NCBI GenBank assembly: GCA_021396245.1 | Contig: WNYE01000139.1 | Span: 1-64,000 of the forward strand | Source of the DNA: Sporothrix humicola | Lineage: Eukaryota > Ascomycota > Sordariomycetes > Ophiostomatales > Ophiostomataceae | DNA length: 64,000 nucleotides | Reading direction: 5' to 3' | In this document: positions 11,586-21,540 of the stretch, piece after piece | Layout: every line of letters starts with the position of its first letter | How positions within the stretch are numbered: position 1 is the stretch's first letter | Made by a program: the position numbers and the translations under genes | The notes under the pieces: generated by a model | The model's database searches: none | Seen by the model: only the letters and a program-made list of their open reading frames with translations | Told to the model about the DNA's origin: nothing

Positions 11586-13273
11586 TTTGGGGGAAGAGGA
11601 GAAAATGGGTGGAAAGGGAAGAAAAAGGGGGAGAAAATGTAAAGTTTGAAGCTCAAAGGGTATCGACAAGAGCTCTCAGTAAGGTGCTGCTTGCTTGTTG
11701 TTGCTAATTACCAAATCCGGTAGCTGCGTGACGTCGCTATCGCCGGCACTTTGTTTTAGCAGGGGAGGGTCGATCGGGGGTTAGTGGGGAGCAGGTTCAA
11801 CTAGGAAGGTGCAAGAGGTAGGGCAGCAGGCAACTGAAGAAAGGAAGGAACGTTGGAGAATGAGGTTTATGAATGGAAACAAAATATACATCGTGAAAAA
11901 AAGGAAGGGAATCTCTTGTCTTTTATAAACGGAACATGTTGCCTTGTCTCGGTCTCGCCTGGCCAGCTGACCTCCTTTTCATTTCTCACCCTCCATGATT
12001 TGTGAAGGTTTTCTCCCGTCTGATAAGATTGGCGGCCAAAAAGCCCCAAAACCTAGAAAGAATGGAAGGGAAAATAGAACAGAAAAGAACAAAAGGAACA
12101 GAAAATGTCTCGTAAAACGTAAAAAGACGTAAAAGCCTGGATCTGGGTTGCTTGGGCCCCGCCAATTAGGTAAAACTCTGAACGAGAATCAACCGAAAAC
12201 AACGACAAAAAGAGGCGTTCTTGAGATAGAGCTTGGGTCACAAGGGGACGAGCTATACCCCTAAGTGCAGGTGTGCCGATGCCCACCAAGAGGATGTTCA
12301 CCAGTCGTCGGAAATGCACGCAAAAATACTCCAACAAACTCCAATAAAGGGCCCACGTAGCCACAAAATCACCGCAAGGCTAGACCCCTAAGTGAAGGTA
12401 TGCCGACGGTCTGCTGCGAGGCTATACCCCTAAGTGAAGGTGCAACCAGCGTGTGCCAGGGAGGATTACTTTTCAAGTGGATGCCGCCTGGGCGCAGTCT
12501 GGTTGGATGGAAGGATATGCATTGATTGTCTTTTTGTTCTGTGTTCTTGTCTGACTTTCTTCATTCCCATTTGTCTCTGACGTTATCCTGCCCTGGATGT
12601 CTTGCTCCTGCCGCTTATCGTCGGATAGTGAGGGGCGGCCTGAGGGGCACAGTCACGTGTATCCACTTCAGCGCCAAACAAGCCCGCCACGCCCGCTATC
12701 CAGTGCCTGAACGCCCCTATCTGTCACTTCAATTGGTCGCTGTCCGAATGTCCCGTGGCCTGTCTTCTAGTGTTTCTGGTGGCCGCTTCTGGCTCGCCTG
12801 GTCAGGCACTCTGTGACTTTACGTAAATTTCCGACTTGACAATCAACAGACGACCAGGATAAAGGATAAGCCTTGAGGCGGACAATACACAATGACCTCA
12901 CCGTCTTTTATCGTCAGAGGCACCATACCTGTGAGCATTGACCTTGGATAAGGAGATAACGGGATATCAGAAAATGAGGGGAAGAAGAGGGCACGATAAT
13001 AGAGATAGTTCGGTGGCTGAGCTTTATCAGAGTGAAGTCAAATCACAGCTACCACAGTCCTGTTTGATATCGGTATCAGAATTAGATGCAAGGTGAATGT
13101 CATTAAAATGGAAATCCAATCCAAACCGAAACGCCGAAATATGAATGGAGAATGTACAAGGTGAGCAATGCTCTCTGCTATGTTCATGGTTGTCTTTAAG
13201 AAAGACAGTTGGACTCCTGTCCACTTTCAACAAATTGTGTCAACTCCTCCCGTCTTCAGCTCATCACCTCAGC
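11586..13273. other. Intergenic region with a short dispersed repeat
   Basis: This lies upstream of arginase and downstream of the J-protein gene. I see no coding-like frame. The only distinctive structure is the three-copy element at 12251-12447. Confidence 0.55.
12251..12447. repeat. Three direct copies of a ~20-bp element
   Basis: Copies at about 12251-12281, 12378-12409 and 12418-12447 share the core CTATACCCCTAAGTGAAGGT with one or two mismatches. The first two also share a following GTGCCGA-like extension. Start-to-start spacings are about 128 and 42 bases. No coding frame covers them and no flanking target-site duplication is evident. Confidence 0.75.
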
Positions 13274-14305
13274 TCAACTTCCGTCTGGCCTCCGAGAACT
13301 TGCCCGTGCCATCAGCCCAGACGTCTCATACGTGCTCCAGCCCTCGCGCCGCTCCAGGAAGCTGTCCACCCGCCCCTCCCGGCTCAACGGCGCAATCGCC
13401 GCCTGCTGGCTCTGGAGCCGCGACGAAATGGCCGCGTCGTTCTCGTCGCGCATCGCCAGGATGCTTGCGCCGTTGTTGCTTGCACGCGTCATCTGGCCGT
13501 AGCCGCCCAGGAATACCATCACTAAAACCACGACGGCAAACCCGCCGTTGGACATGAACTGCTCGGACTGCTTGGCCGATGCGTTGTCGCCCGACGCGCC
13601 GCCGCCGTTCTCCTGTCGCCACCGCTCCCAGTCCTCCCAGGTGGCATTGTACGCCGCGGAGCCCTGCCGCTGGCGCCACAAAGGGTCGTAGCCCCGCGAC
13701 GGCGTTTGCACTTTGGATTTCACCTCCCAGCCCGAGCCGTTGAGATCGTACATTCTCCGCTTGCTCGCATGGCTCAAGATCTCGTTGGCCGCCACGATCA
13801 GACGGTAGCGCTCGGTGCGTTCCTCTGGCGACAGCCCCCGCAGGTGTTCCGGCGCGCAATGGTGCATGTCCGGGTGGTATTGTTTGGCGAGCGCGTAGAA
13901 CCGTTTCTTTTGGTAGGCGGCGGTCTTGTGCTGGCCAAAGATCTCGTAGGGAGTCGGGTTCGGTGACGCGGGCCATGTGTGGTGGGCAATGTTGCCGGGG
14001 TTGGGATTGGATTGGGAGGAATCATCTCGGTCGCGGGATTGTCGTCTATCGTGATTGTGGCCGTCGTTGCCATGCGAGAAGTCGTCACCGTGAAGGGTTG
14101 TAGCAAAAGTTCGGTCCGAAGTCGTTCGAAGTGTGGCCGGCCATCGCGCCTCTAGTCTTACGTTCGGCCTCCGTGGAGTCTGCCGTGAGAATGCTCGTGA
14201 GAAGGGCCGTGAAAGTGGTGCCACAAGTGTTCGTCTTGGCCGGGTCAGCACGGAACGCGTGCAACAATAAGGACAGGCTCCCATGTTGGCTGTTTGTCCG
14301 ATCAT
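13274..14305 (-). CDS. J-domain (DnaJ-like) protein, probably mitochondrial and membrane-anchored
   Basis: This is a single-exon gene of 343 residues, or 336 if the second Met (14284) is used. Residues 17-70 are rich in Arg, Ser and Thr with very few acidic residues, as in a mitochondrial presequence. A J-domain follows from about residue 118 (TPYEIFG) with the diagnostic HPD at 144-146 and the helix IV-type ANEILSHASKRRMYD. J-domains stimulate the ATPase of Hsp70 partners. A hydrophobic segment at about 249-268 could anchor the protein in a membrane, with the C-terminal part beyond it. There is no Gly/Phe region or zinc finger, so it is a class III J protein. It is divergently arranged with dhh1, 1.3 kb away. 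Mitochondrial location is inferred. Confidence 0.85.
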   Translation of the reverse strand: MIGQTANMGACPYCCTRSVLTRPRRTLVAPLSRPFSRAFSRQTPRRPNVRLEARWPATLRTTSDRTFATTLHGDDFSHGNDGHNHDRRQSRDRDDSSQSNPNPGNIAHHTWPASPNPTPYEIFGQHKTAAYQKKRFYALAKQYHPDMHHCAPEHLRGLSPEERTERYRLIVAANEILSHASKRRMYDLNGSGWEVKSKVQTPSRGYDPLWRQRQGSAAYNATWEDWERWRQENGGGASGDNASAKQSEQFMSNGGFAVVVLVMVFLGGYGQMTRASNNGASILAMRDENDAAISSRLQSQQAAIAPLSREGRVDSFLERREGWSTYETSGLMARASSRRPDGS

Positions 14306-15567
14306 ATCATGAATTGGGTGTCGAAAATGTCAGATGAGAACAACTTGTCTCAATGACACAGGATGAAGTCCATCATGGTCCGGAAAGTCGAGATCAGATC
14401 CGAGATGAGGAGGCTCCGATTCGGATATTCGCTAATATCGATATCAGTGATTGCGCACGTGTGGTCCTGTGCTTGACTTGCGTAAAACTTGCTCAGGGCC
14501 CCTCTCCCCTCAAAACTGCCCGTCATTGCCACCAGCTGTCGGTTCGTTCAGGTGCCACTTGCCACTGAAAGGCCGCCAAAATAGGACTAGTGTCACTTGC
14601 CTCCAGCGTCCAAGCTCCTCTCCTCACCTCCTCCTCGCTCCTTCCCTCCAATTGAACACCAGCCTCCCCACAATTCACGTGCACTTTCCGGCCACCGCCT
14701 CACCTTCTCCCGCACCGGACAGGGAGGAGATCGCCTTTTTGCTGGCCTGTCAGAACTTTCCGCCACAAGGACAAGGAGCACAACTAGCCCTTCCCTTTTG
14801 CAAAACCGAAAAAAACACATCCCTCCACCTCTTACTTCACCAACATCACGGCCTCAAAAACAACCATTTAGATTTCACCTTTGGCTCGAAATCGCATCCA
14901 AACCAATCTACACTTTTTCAATTTCCATTTACTGTGCTTTTTAGCCTCCCACGCCTCCCACCTTTCCTCTCAAATCCGCCTCGACAAGCTTGCCACCTTT
15001 TTGGCATCATCCTTGAAAACTCAAAAGAAAAGCCTCGCGATACCCCTCTCCCTTTCCACGACGTACTCGCATCCCTTTCCATCCTTGACTCCAGGCTCGC
15101 AAGCGACCTTTCTCGGCGATTTCCTTTTCTCTGTCTACTCAATTCGGATCTCGTCGTTGCGATTGAGATACCCTCTTGGCTCTACTTTCAGCTTTGACGA
15201 CAGCGACCGACTGACTTCAGCGGTCTTTCTTATTGATCATCCACGAAAACAGGCAGCTTCCAAAAGCTACAAAACCACGACGAGACTCTGATACTCGACA
15301 CCAAAAAGACATAAAGACTATACTACGAGACTTTGACGACTATTTATTGCTCAAAGACCCCTCAATTCACACCACCTCGACGGCTACACGACATTCAGCC
15401 GCAACTTGATTCTGCGGACAAGATCCTTGACTGCATTGACGATACCTTCCACACACCCCACGTTCCAGACGACGCTCGACAAAGACTGCATCAGCTTTGT
15501 CTTGAGCGATTCTCCATCTCCAACTACCCTACATCACCCTCACTTTCCACACACATCCTCCTCTACA
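14306..15567. other. Divergent promoter region and dhh1 leader
   Basis: This is the spacer between the J-protein gene (-) and dhh1 (+). From about 14600 to the dhh1 ATG the plus strand is strongly C/T-rich with few G, as in transcribed fungal leaders, so dhh1 may have a long 5' untranslated region. Open frames here (such as 14451-15197) reflect the pyrimidine bias and show no domain. Confidence 0.55.
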
Positions 15568-17432
15568 ATGGCCGACGGGCTCGTTGATAAGTTAAAGTCA
15601 GCCACGTTAAAGTTCGTACACCGCGCAGCCACTTACTGGCTCCTTCACCGTCTCCTCATTCACTCCGTACTAACACACACAGCGATGGCTCGGCACAAGA
15701 AGATTGGAAGAAGTCGCTGAACCTGCCGCAGCGGGACAACAGACAGCAGACCGAGGATGTCACAAACACCAAGGGCCTCGAGTTCGAGGACTTTAACCTC
15801 AAACGCAACCTGCTCATGGGCATTTTCGAGGCTGGCTTCGAGAAGCCCTCGCCCATCCAGGAAGAGAGCATCCCCGTCGCCCTGACCGGCCGCGACATTC
15901 TGGCCCGTGCAAAGAACGGCACCGGCAAGACGGCCGCGTTCGTCATCCCCGCCCTCGAAAAGATCAACCCCAAAATCTCCAAAATCCAGTGCCTCATCCT
16001 CGTCCCCACGCGCGAGCTGGCGATGCAGACCTCGCAGGTGTGCAAGACGCTGGGCAAGCACCTCAACCTGAATGTTATGGTCACAACAGGCGGCACGGGC
16101 TTGCGCGACGACATTGTGCGTCTGCAGGAGGCCGTCCATATCGTGGTCGGCACGCCCGGACGTATCCTCGATCTCGCTAGCAAGGGCGTCGCGGACCTCA
16201 GCGAGTGCCCGATGTTCATCATGGACGAGGCGGACAAGCTGCTGTCGGCCGAGTTCACGCCGGTGATCGAGCAGCTGCTGCAGTTCCACCCCAAGGACCG
16301 GCAGGTGATGCTCTTCTCGGCCACGTTCCCTCTGTCGGTCAAGGACTTTTCTGATAAGAACATGTCGTCCCCGTACGAGATCAACCTCATGGACGAGCTT
16401 ACGCTACGCGGTATCACGCAGTACTATGCCTTTGTCGAGGAGCGCCAAAAGGTGCACTGTCTCAACACGCTGTTCTCGATGCTCCAGATCAACCAGTCCA
16501 TTATTTTCTGTAACTCGACCAACCGCGTCGAGCTGCTCGCCAAGAAGATTACCGAGCTCGGCTACTCGTGCTTTTACTCGCACGCCAAGATGGCCCAGCA
16601 GGCGCGCAACCGCGTGTTCCACGACTTCCGCAACGGCGTGTGCCGCAACCTGGTGTGTTCGGATCTGCTGACGCGCGGTATCGACATCCAGGCCGTCAAC
16701 GTCGTCATCAACTTTGACTTTCCCAAGAACGCCGAGACGTACCTGCACCGCATCGGTCGTTCCGGCCGGTACGGCCACCTGGGTCTCGCGATCAACCTGA
16801 TCAACTGGGAGGACCGGCTGAACCTGTACAACATTGAGCGCGACCTGGGCACGGAGATCCAGGCGATCCCGGCCACCATCGATAAGAGCCTGTACGTGTA
16901 CGACTCGCCCGAGAGCATCCCGCGGCCGATTGCCACGCTGTCGCAGCCGGCGCCCCACCACCGCCAGCCTGCCCAGCAGCATCAGCAGTACCATCAGCAG
17001 CAGCAGCAGCAACAGCCGCAGGGCCCTCCTCAACAACAACAGCCTCCCCAAGGCAACGGCGCCATCCCGGCCGGCGCCCTCATGCAGCAGCGCAACCCGT
17101 TCCCCGTGATCCCGCAGCAGTCTCAGCAGCAGCAGCAGCAGCAGCAGCGCGGACAGGCACAGCCGTCTCTGCCGCAACCGCACGGCGGCTGGCAGCAGCA
17201 GAACGGCGGCCGTGGCGGCTACAACAACAATGGGCAGAACAACGGTGGTAACCGTGGCCAGTCTTCGGGGTTCCGCGGCGGACGTGGCCGTAACAACGGC
17301 TACCAGAACCGGAACAACGGACAGGGCGGCCAGGGCCAGAACCAGAACCAGGGCCAAGGTCCCAACAACGGCCAGCGCGGCGGTCGGGGTAGCGGCCCGA
17401 ACAGCGGCAGTGGCACGCCCGCCCAGGCATAG
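15568..17432 (+). CDS. dhh1: DEAD-box RNA helicase Dhh1 (two exons)
   Basis: This is the DDX6/Dhh1 helicase that promotes decapping and translational repression of mRNA in P-bodies. Exon 1 is 15568-15611 and exon 2 is 15683-17432. The 71-base intron has a GTTCGT donor, a TACTAAC branch point and a CACAG acceptor. Joining gives MADGLVDKLKSATL followed by NDGSAQEDWKKSLNLP, the conserved Dhh1 N-terminus. The protein has 597 residues. Motifs include GTGKT in motif I (about 94-98), PTREL (from about 123), TPGR, DEAD at 196-199, SAT at 227-229, TRGID and HRIGRSGR. The helicase core ends near residue 430. A long Gln/Asn/Gly-rich tail follows, with an eight-codon CAG run and RGG-like repeats; it is low-complexity and probably disordered. 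The catalytic core is intact. Confidence 0.97.
17124..17147 (+). repeat. (CAG)8 microsatellite coding polyglutamine in dhh1
   Basis: Eight perfect CAG codons lie within a longer CAG/CAA-rich segment of the dhh1 tail. The run is likely to vary in length between strains. Confidence 0.9.
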
Positions 17433-18822
17433 ACTTGCCCTGTGAACTACAACGCATTCTCCTTCGACCTGTATATATTTTCTTGCATTCCGTTCTTCGC
17501 ATTTCTTCATCTTTCACGATTTTTTCATTCTCATCCGCGCCATCCTAGCATCTCTCGCGATGCTGTCTCCCTTGACGACAAAAGCCACGCTTCTTTTTTC
17601 TTGTCTCTTTTCTATTCTTGTCATTGTTTTTACTAATGATGATGTTGTAAGAGATATCATTGTCGAGGCGTGCATTGTCGTTGTTCTTATTCCTCTTTTC
17701 TTTTCTCAGTACCGTCTCTTCTTGTGGCCGTTTCTTCAGTCTCTGTTTTGTTTCAGGAGATACCAGGCATGCGATTGGGCGTTTTGTTTTGTTTTCCTTT
17801 TCCTTTTTCATTTTTTTCTCTTTTTCTCCTTTCTGTTCTCATGTCGTCTTCGCGTATCTGGGGCGGTTCTGGGTGGTGGTTACTGCTTACGAAAGGGAAG
17901 TGAAACGGGCGGAAACGGGGCGAAACGGACAACCCGGGATGAAAAAAGGAGCATTGGTTCGGTACTTCTCTCTTCGAAGGTATCGGAAGCAGGGCCAAGT
18001 GGACTTTGCCAATCCAAGTTTCTTCAGAGAGAGACCGACCAAATGTTCTCGGCGTTTTAGAAAAGGATCTTTCTTTTCTGTTTTTGCTTTACCATTATTT
18101 TTTACAACACACATCACACTGCCCATACCAGAGGGCACGTCGCATTGGGAACTTTTTTGTCACCCCATACGAACCAACAAACGAAAAACTTTCTCCATCA
18201 GTCTTCAGGTTGGAAGATGATGCCAACAAATGACGGACGACAATGGACCGTCGCCAGTGGAGGATGGAGGGAGTTGTGGAGAGAGCACGGTGGTGCCTCA
18301 TTGGTGGTGGAAGTGGACGACGTCAGCTTGGAGTGGCCAAGTGACAAACAGGGGACGAGGTGCACAACGAAAAGAGGAGGAAAACTCACAAAAAACATTA
18401 CAAAACAACAAAAACAAACTTTTTGAGAAAGGCTGGGGCGTGACTTCTCTTCAGAGAACGACCGTTTGTCCTGGCAAGCCAATTAGGATAGAAAGAGTGT
18501 GTTGCACAGAACGCACCAGACAATACAAACACTATTCCTCTCATTATGTCGTCCGTGTAGTAATGGGACCTGCACGTAATTGACCGCAGCTGTATGTCCC
18601 TGCCCGGCTGAATGTTGGCGTAATATATTACCACGTAGTCGTACTTGATATATCCGGGGCTTTTCGTATTTCACCCAAGATGCAGGGCAATATGGATCAA
18701 GTTACACTGCCAAGACAAGCTCAATTCAAGGAAAAGTCGTCTGTCCGAATTGATGGCCTTTTGCTCGTCTTGTCAACATCTACGACTACACCACCAGAAC
18801 TGGCGACTGACAACACCACAAA
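17433..18822. other. Intergenic region, no gene supported
   Basis: The first few hundred bases are T-rich and probably contain the dhh1 3' untranslated region. The rest has only short shadow frames. No RNA gene or repeat was recognised. Confidence 0.55.
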
Positions 18823-19551
18823 ATGCGATCCTACAGAGCCCTCGCCCTTGCGGGCTTCGTTTTCGTCCTCGAGGCAGCTAGCATGGCCCAGCCGTCGTGC
18901 ACAACGGCCGTCTGCGTCTTTGACGACCCGACGGCGACGCCGTCCATCACGTCGTACCCGACCACGCTAACGTTCTCGTCGGATTGGTCGACCGTCCGCA
19001 CCGTCACGCCCGACGAGTGGTTGGGCAGCGAGAGTGTGCCGGCGTCCGTCCTTCAGACCACCACCGAGTTCCAGCACGTCGTCACGGTCGAGCCGCACGA
19101 GGCGTCGCCGACGTCGTTTCCGGCCACCGTCCTGCAGTCCGTGACGACGACGCACACGTTTGTGACGGGGGGGTCCACCACGACGACCGTCGAGCCCACG
19201 TCCTCCCAGTGGATTCTGCACAAACCAACGCCGTCAGACCTCCCCCGCGGCGGCCAGGGCGACCCGCAGCCCAACGCGCCGCCGCCGCACATGTGGGAGC
19301 CGGCGCAGCAGTGCCTGGACGTAGGCCAACAAACGGGCTGTACGCGGCAGTGCGCGCAGCGGGACGGGCTGTGGTACTGCTTCGACAAGCACGCGTGGTA
19401 CGAGGAGAACGTGATGGGGCGGGTGTGCTGGTGGATGCAGGACGACGACAGCGGCAGCGGCGAGCAGGTGTTGCAGTACCTGATGCTGGCGGAGCCGTGC
19501 CGGATTGGCGACCGGCACGTGGAGTGCGAGGCGTGCAAGCTGTATGGGTGA
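18823..19551 (+). CDS. Secreted cysteine-rich protein of unknown function
   Basis: This single-exon gene encodes 242 residues. A signal peptide (hydrophobic core ALALAGFVFVLEAAS) ends near residue 21. The middle, about residues 30-135, is rich in Thr, Ser, Val and Pro and may be O-glycosylated. The C-terminal 80 residues carry eight Cys, in the pattern QQC, TGC, RQC, WYC, RVC, EPC, VEC, EAC, with several Trp. Two further Cys lie near the mature N-terminus. No transmembrane segment or GPI-type tail follows, so secretion is expected. I do not recognise the family. Intact Cys pairing and biased codon use suggest a working gene. It could be a wall-associated protein or an effector; nothing in the sequence decides. 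Confidence 0.72.
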   Translation: MRSYRALALAGFVFVLEAASMAQPSCTTAVCVFDDPTATPSITSYPTTLTFSSDWSTVRTVTPDEWLGSESVPASVLQTTTEFQHVVTVEPHEASPTSFPATVLQSVTTTHTFVTGGSTTTTVEPTSSQWILHKPTPSDLPRGGQGDPQPNAPPPHMWEPAQQCLDVGQQTGCTRQCAQRDGLWYCFDKHAWYEENVMGRVCWWMQDDDSGSGEQVLQYLMLAEPCRIGDRHVECEACKLYG

Positions 19552-19938
19552 GGAGAGGTGATGTTGAAATTGAAGTTGGTAAAGTCGGGTTGCATTTGGG
19601 CGGACTTTGTGAATCGCCGAAGACGCCGCTGAGGTCCATTGGCCGGTGCCGAGACGGGCGCTACAGGTGTTTAAAAGACGTTAAAAGACGTTAAGATTTT
19701 GACAGGGGCCCATCGTTTAATGGACATTGGTGGATTGGTGGAGATTAGCCCGGAGTTTAGCTGCCAGAGGGTGCCAGTAATCCGATGTCAAGAAAGCGGG
19801 CAAAAAGGTGAAAGATAGAAAAAATTTAAATAGACGTGCAATTCATTGTAACGAACGACGTAATCTGTTCCTTTCTTTCCTTCGTCGTCGTCATACAATC
19901 ACTCATTCACATCAGTTTACACCTCGCAAAAATACACA
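19552..19938. other. Short intergenic region with PEBP-gene promoter
   Basis: This is the spacer between two tandem + strand genes. A small direct duplication of TTAAAAGACG lies near 19670-19690. An A/T-rich TTTAAATA-like stretch at about 19825 and a CT/CA-rich leader precede the next ATG. Confidence 0.5.
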
Positions 19939-20562
19939 ATGGCCGACCGTTTCTCGCCGGCCGTCAAGACGGCGCTTGCCGCGATCGAGAAGAAGGGCGG
20001 CGCCCAGGCTTCGACGCCCGCCACCCTGCGCCTCACCTTTGGCAAACAGGCCGACGGTGCCGCCGATGTTGTCGTCGACGCCGCCAATGCCGGCACCCAC
20101 GTCACCCCGACGCAGGCCAAGGACGAGCCCGCGCTCGCTCTGCACAAGAGTGTGCCCGTCGACGCGGGCGCCACATTCTTGGCCGTTTCGCTCGATCCCG
20201 ACGCGCCGTTTGTGTCGTGGCCGTTCCTGGGGCCGATTCTGCACGGCGTCCAGGCAGACTTGACGGCAGCCGACTTGTCAGGGGACTACCGTCCCCTGAC
20301 CTCGTCTTCCGCGGCGATGGTCGACTACATCAAGCCCGGCCCGCCGTCGCCGAGCGCGCCGCACCGCTACGTGTTCCTGGTGTACAAGCAGCCGGCCGGT
20401 CTCGACGGCGCGGGGATCCGCGCGAAAATGGGCTGGGCCACCGAGAACCAAGGGCCAGCGGTGTCGCGGATGGGCCGGATGCGGTTTGACGTGGGGGATT
20501 TGGAGACGAAGCTGGGGCTGGGCGAGGTGGTGGCGGTCAACTATTTTGAGTCGTCGCAGTAG
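19939..20562 (+). CDS. Phosphatidylethanolamine-binding (PEBP) family protein
   Basis: This single-exon gene encodes 207 residues without a signal peptide, so it is probably cytosolic. PEBP hallmarks are in order: a DPDAP motif near residue 94, then GPILHGVQ with the conserved pocket His, a DY..PGPP loop, and PHRYVFLVYKQP leading into the final strands. Family members bind anionic lipid head groups or act as protease or kinase-pathway inhibitors; yeast Tfs1 inhibits carboxypeptidase Y and Ira2. Which activity applies here cannot be read. Length fits the family. The ATG is preceded by an A-rich context (ACACA). Confidence 0.92.
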   Translation: MADRFSPAVKTALAAIEKKGGAQASTPATLRLTFGKQADGAADVVVDAANAGTHVTPTQAKDEPALALHKSVPVDAGATFLAVSLDPDAPFVSWPFLGPILHGVQADLTAADLSGDYRPLTSSSAAMVDYIKPGPPSPSAPHRYVFLVYKQPAGLDGAGIRAKMGWATENQGPAVSRMGRMRFDVGDLETKLGLGEVVAVNYFESSQ

Positions 20563-21540
20563 ACTGCCGAAGGTGGTAGAAGAAGGCTGCCAGAGGCAGT
20601 CTTCCCTATTACACAGTCTCTCTCACTCTTCGCCTCCGGGTGGGCGAGCGGGGAAGGCGGAGGATTGCAAACCGAAACGAAGGCATTTTGAGGAGGACCG
20701 AAATGGATGGAAGACAGACAGTCGAGAGAGATGAAGACAGGCGAAGAATACCCTGCAGATAGCTCAACAGAGACAGAGGACAGACAGACAGTAAACATGC
20801 AAGATGATCAAAACAGCCGCCCAACCATACTACTTCTCATCAACCCCTGCATTGACAAAAATGACTGGCTGCGAAAGCACCAAAGTGGCTGCATGGATTG
20901 GATGGGATGAGAGGATGAGAAGAGTTTCTTTTTGGGCGAGTGGGCCTGTTCCAGGCCTCTTAGCGGCCTTCTGGAGGTGGCCGCGGCCCGCTGTCAATCC
21001 TCTTTACGGCAGTGCTTTGAGTGCATTCCAGTGGGCGAGTGCAGTGTCCAGAGCGCGCTAGCCTCGATTGGGCAAAAGTAAACAACACCACGACCGACTT
21101 ACATGGGAGTTTGAGTGTAAAGAACCACTTTAACTGCCTGACGCGGTCACTTACACGAGCAGACGGCAGGCGAGAGCCTCTTGTTGGAGACTGCCCCCCG
21201 TTGTGTCGCCTCGTCTTTTCTGTCTTTTCCGCAGCATCTCGTCCCCATCGAGGCGCGTCGAGTGGACCTCTTTTCTGGAGACCCTTTTCGGGTCTGTTGG
21301 GTTTGTTTACTTTTTGTTTTGAGGCAGACATCTTCGTCTTGTCTTTGAGACTGTGATTGTTTTGTCTTCTCTCTTTGTTATCCTCTTTCTCACACTCTCT
21401 TCTTCTCCCTGTACTACATAAGCGCGTCTTCCTTCCTCGCGTGCATCACCTTTTCCCCCTCTTCCCTTCTCTCTTTCCTTCCTCAACAACGTCACCCATC
21501 GCTCCTTCCCCATCATCACCACCTCACCCTCGTCCCCACT
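20563..21540. other. Intergenic region
   Basis: It contains the PEBP 3' end and the upstream region of the coiled-coil gene. The last 170 bases before 21541 form a C/T-rich tract typical of fungal core promoters and leaders. No gene is supported. Confidence 0.55.

Noticed and set aside
14451..15197. 248-codon plus-strand frame upstream of dhh1
   Set aside because: It lies in the pyrimidine-rich dhh1 leader and promoter and reads as low-complexity Ser/Pro/Leu/Phe sequence.
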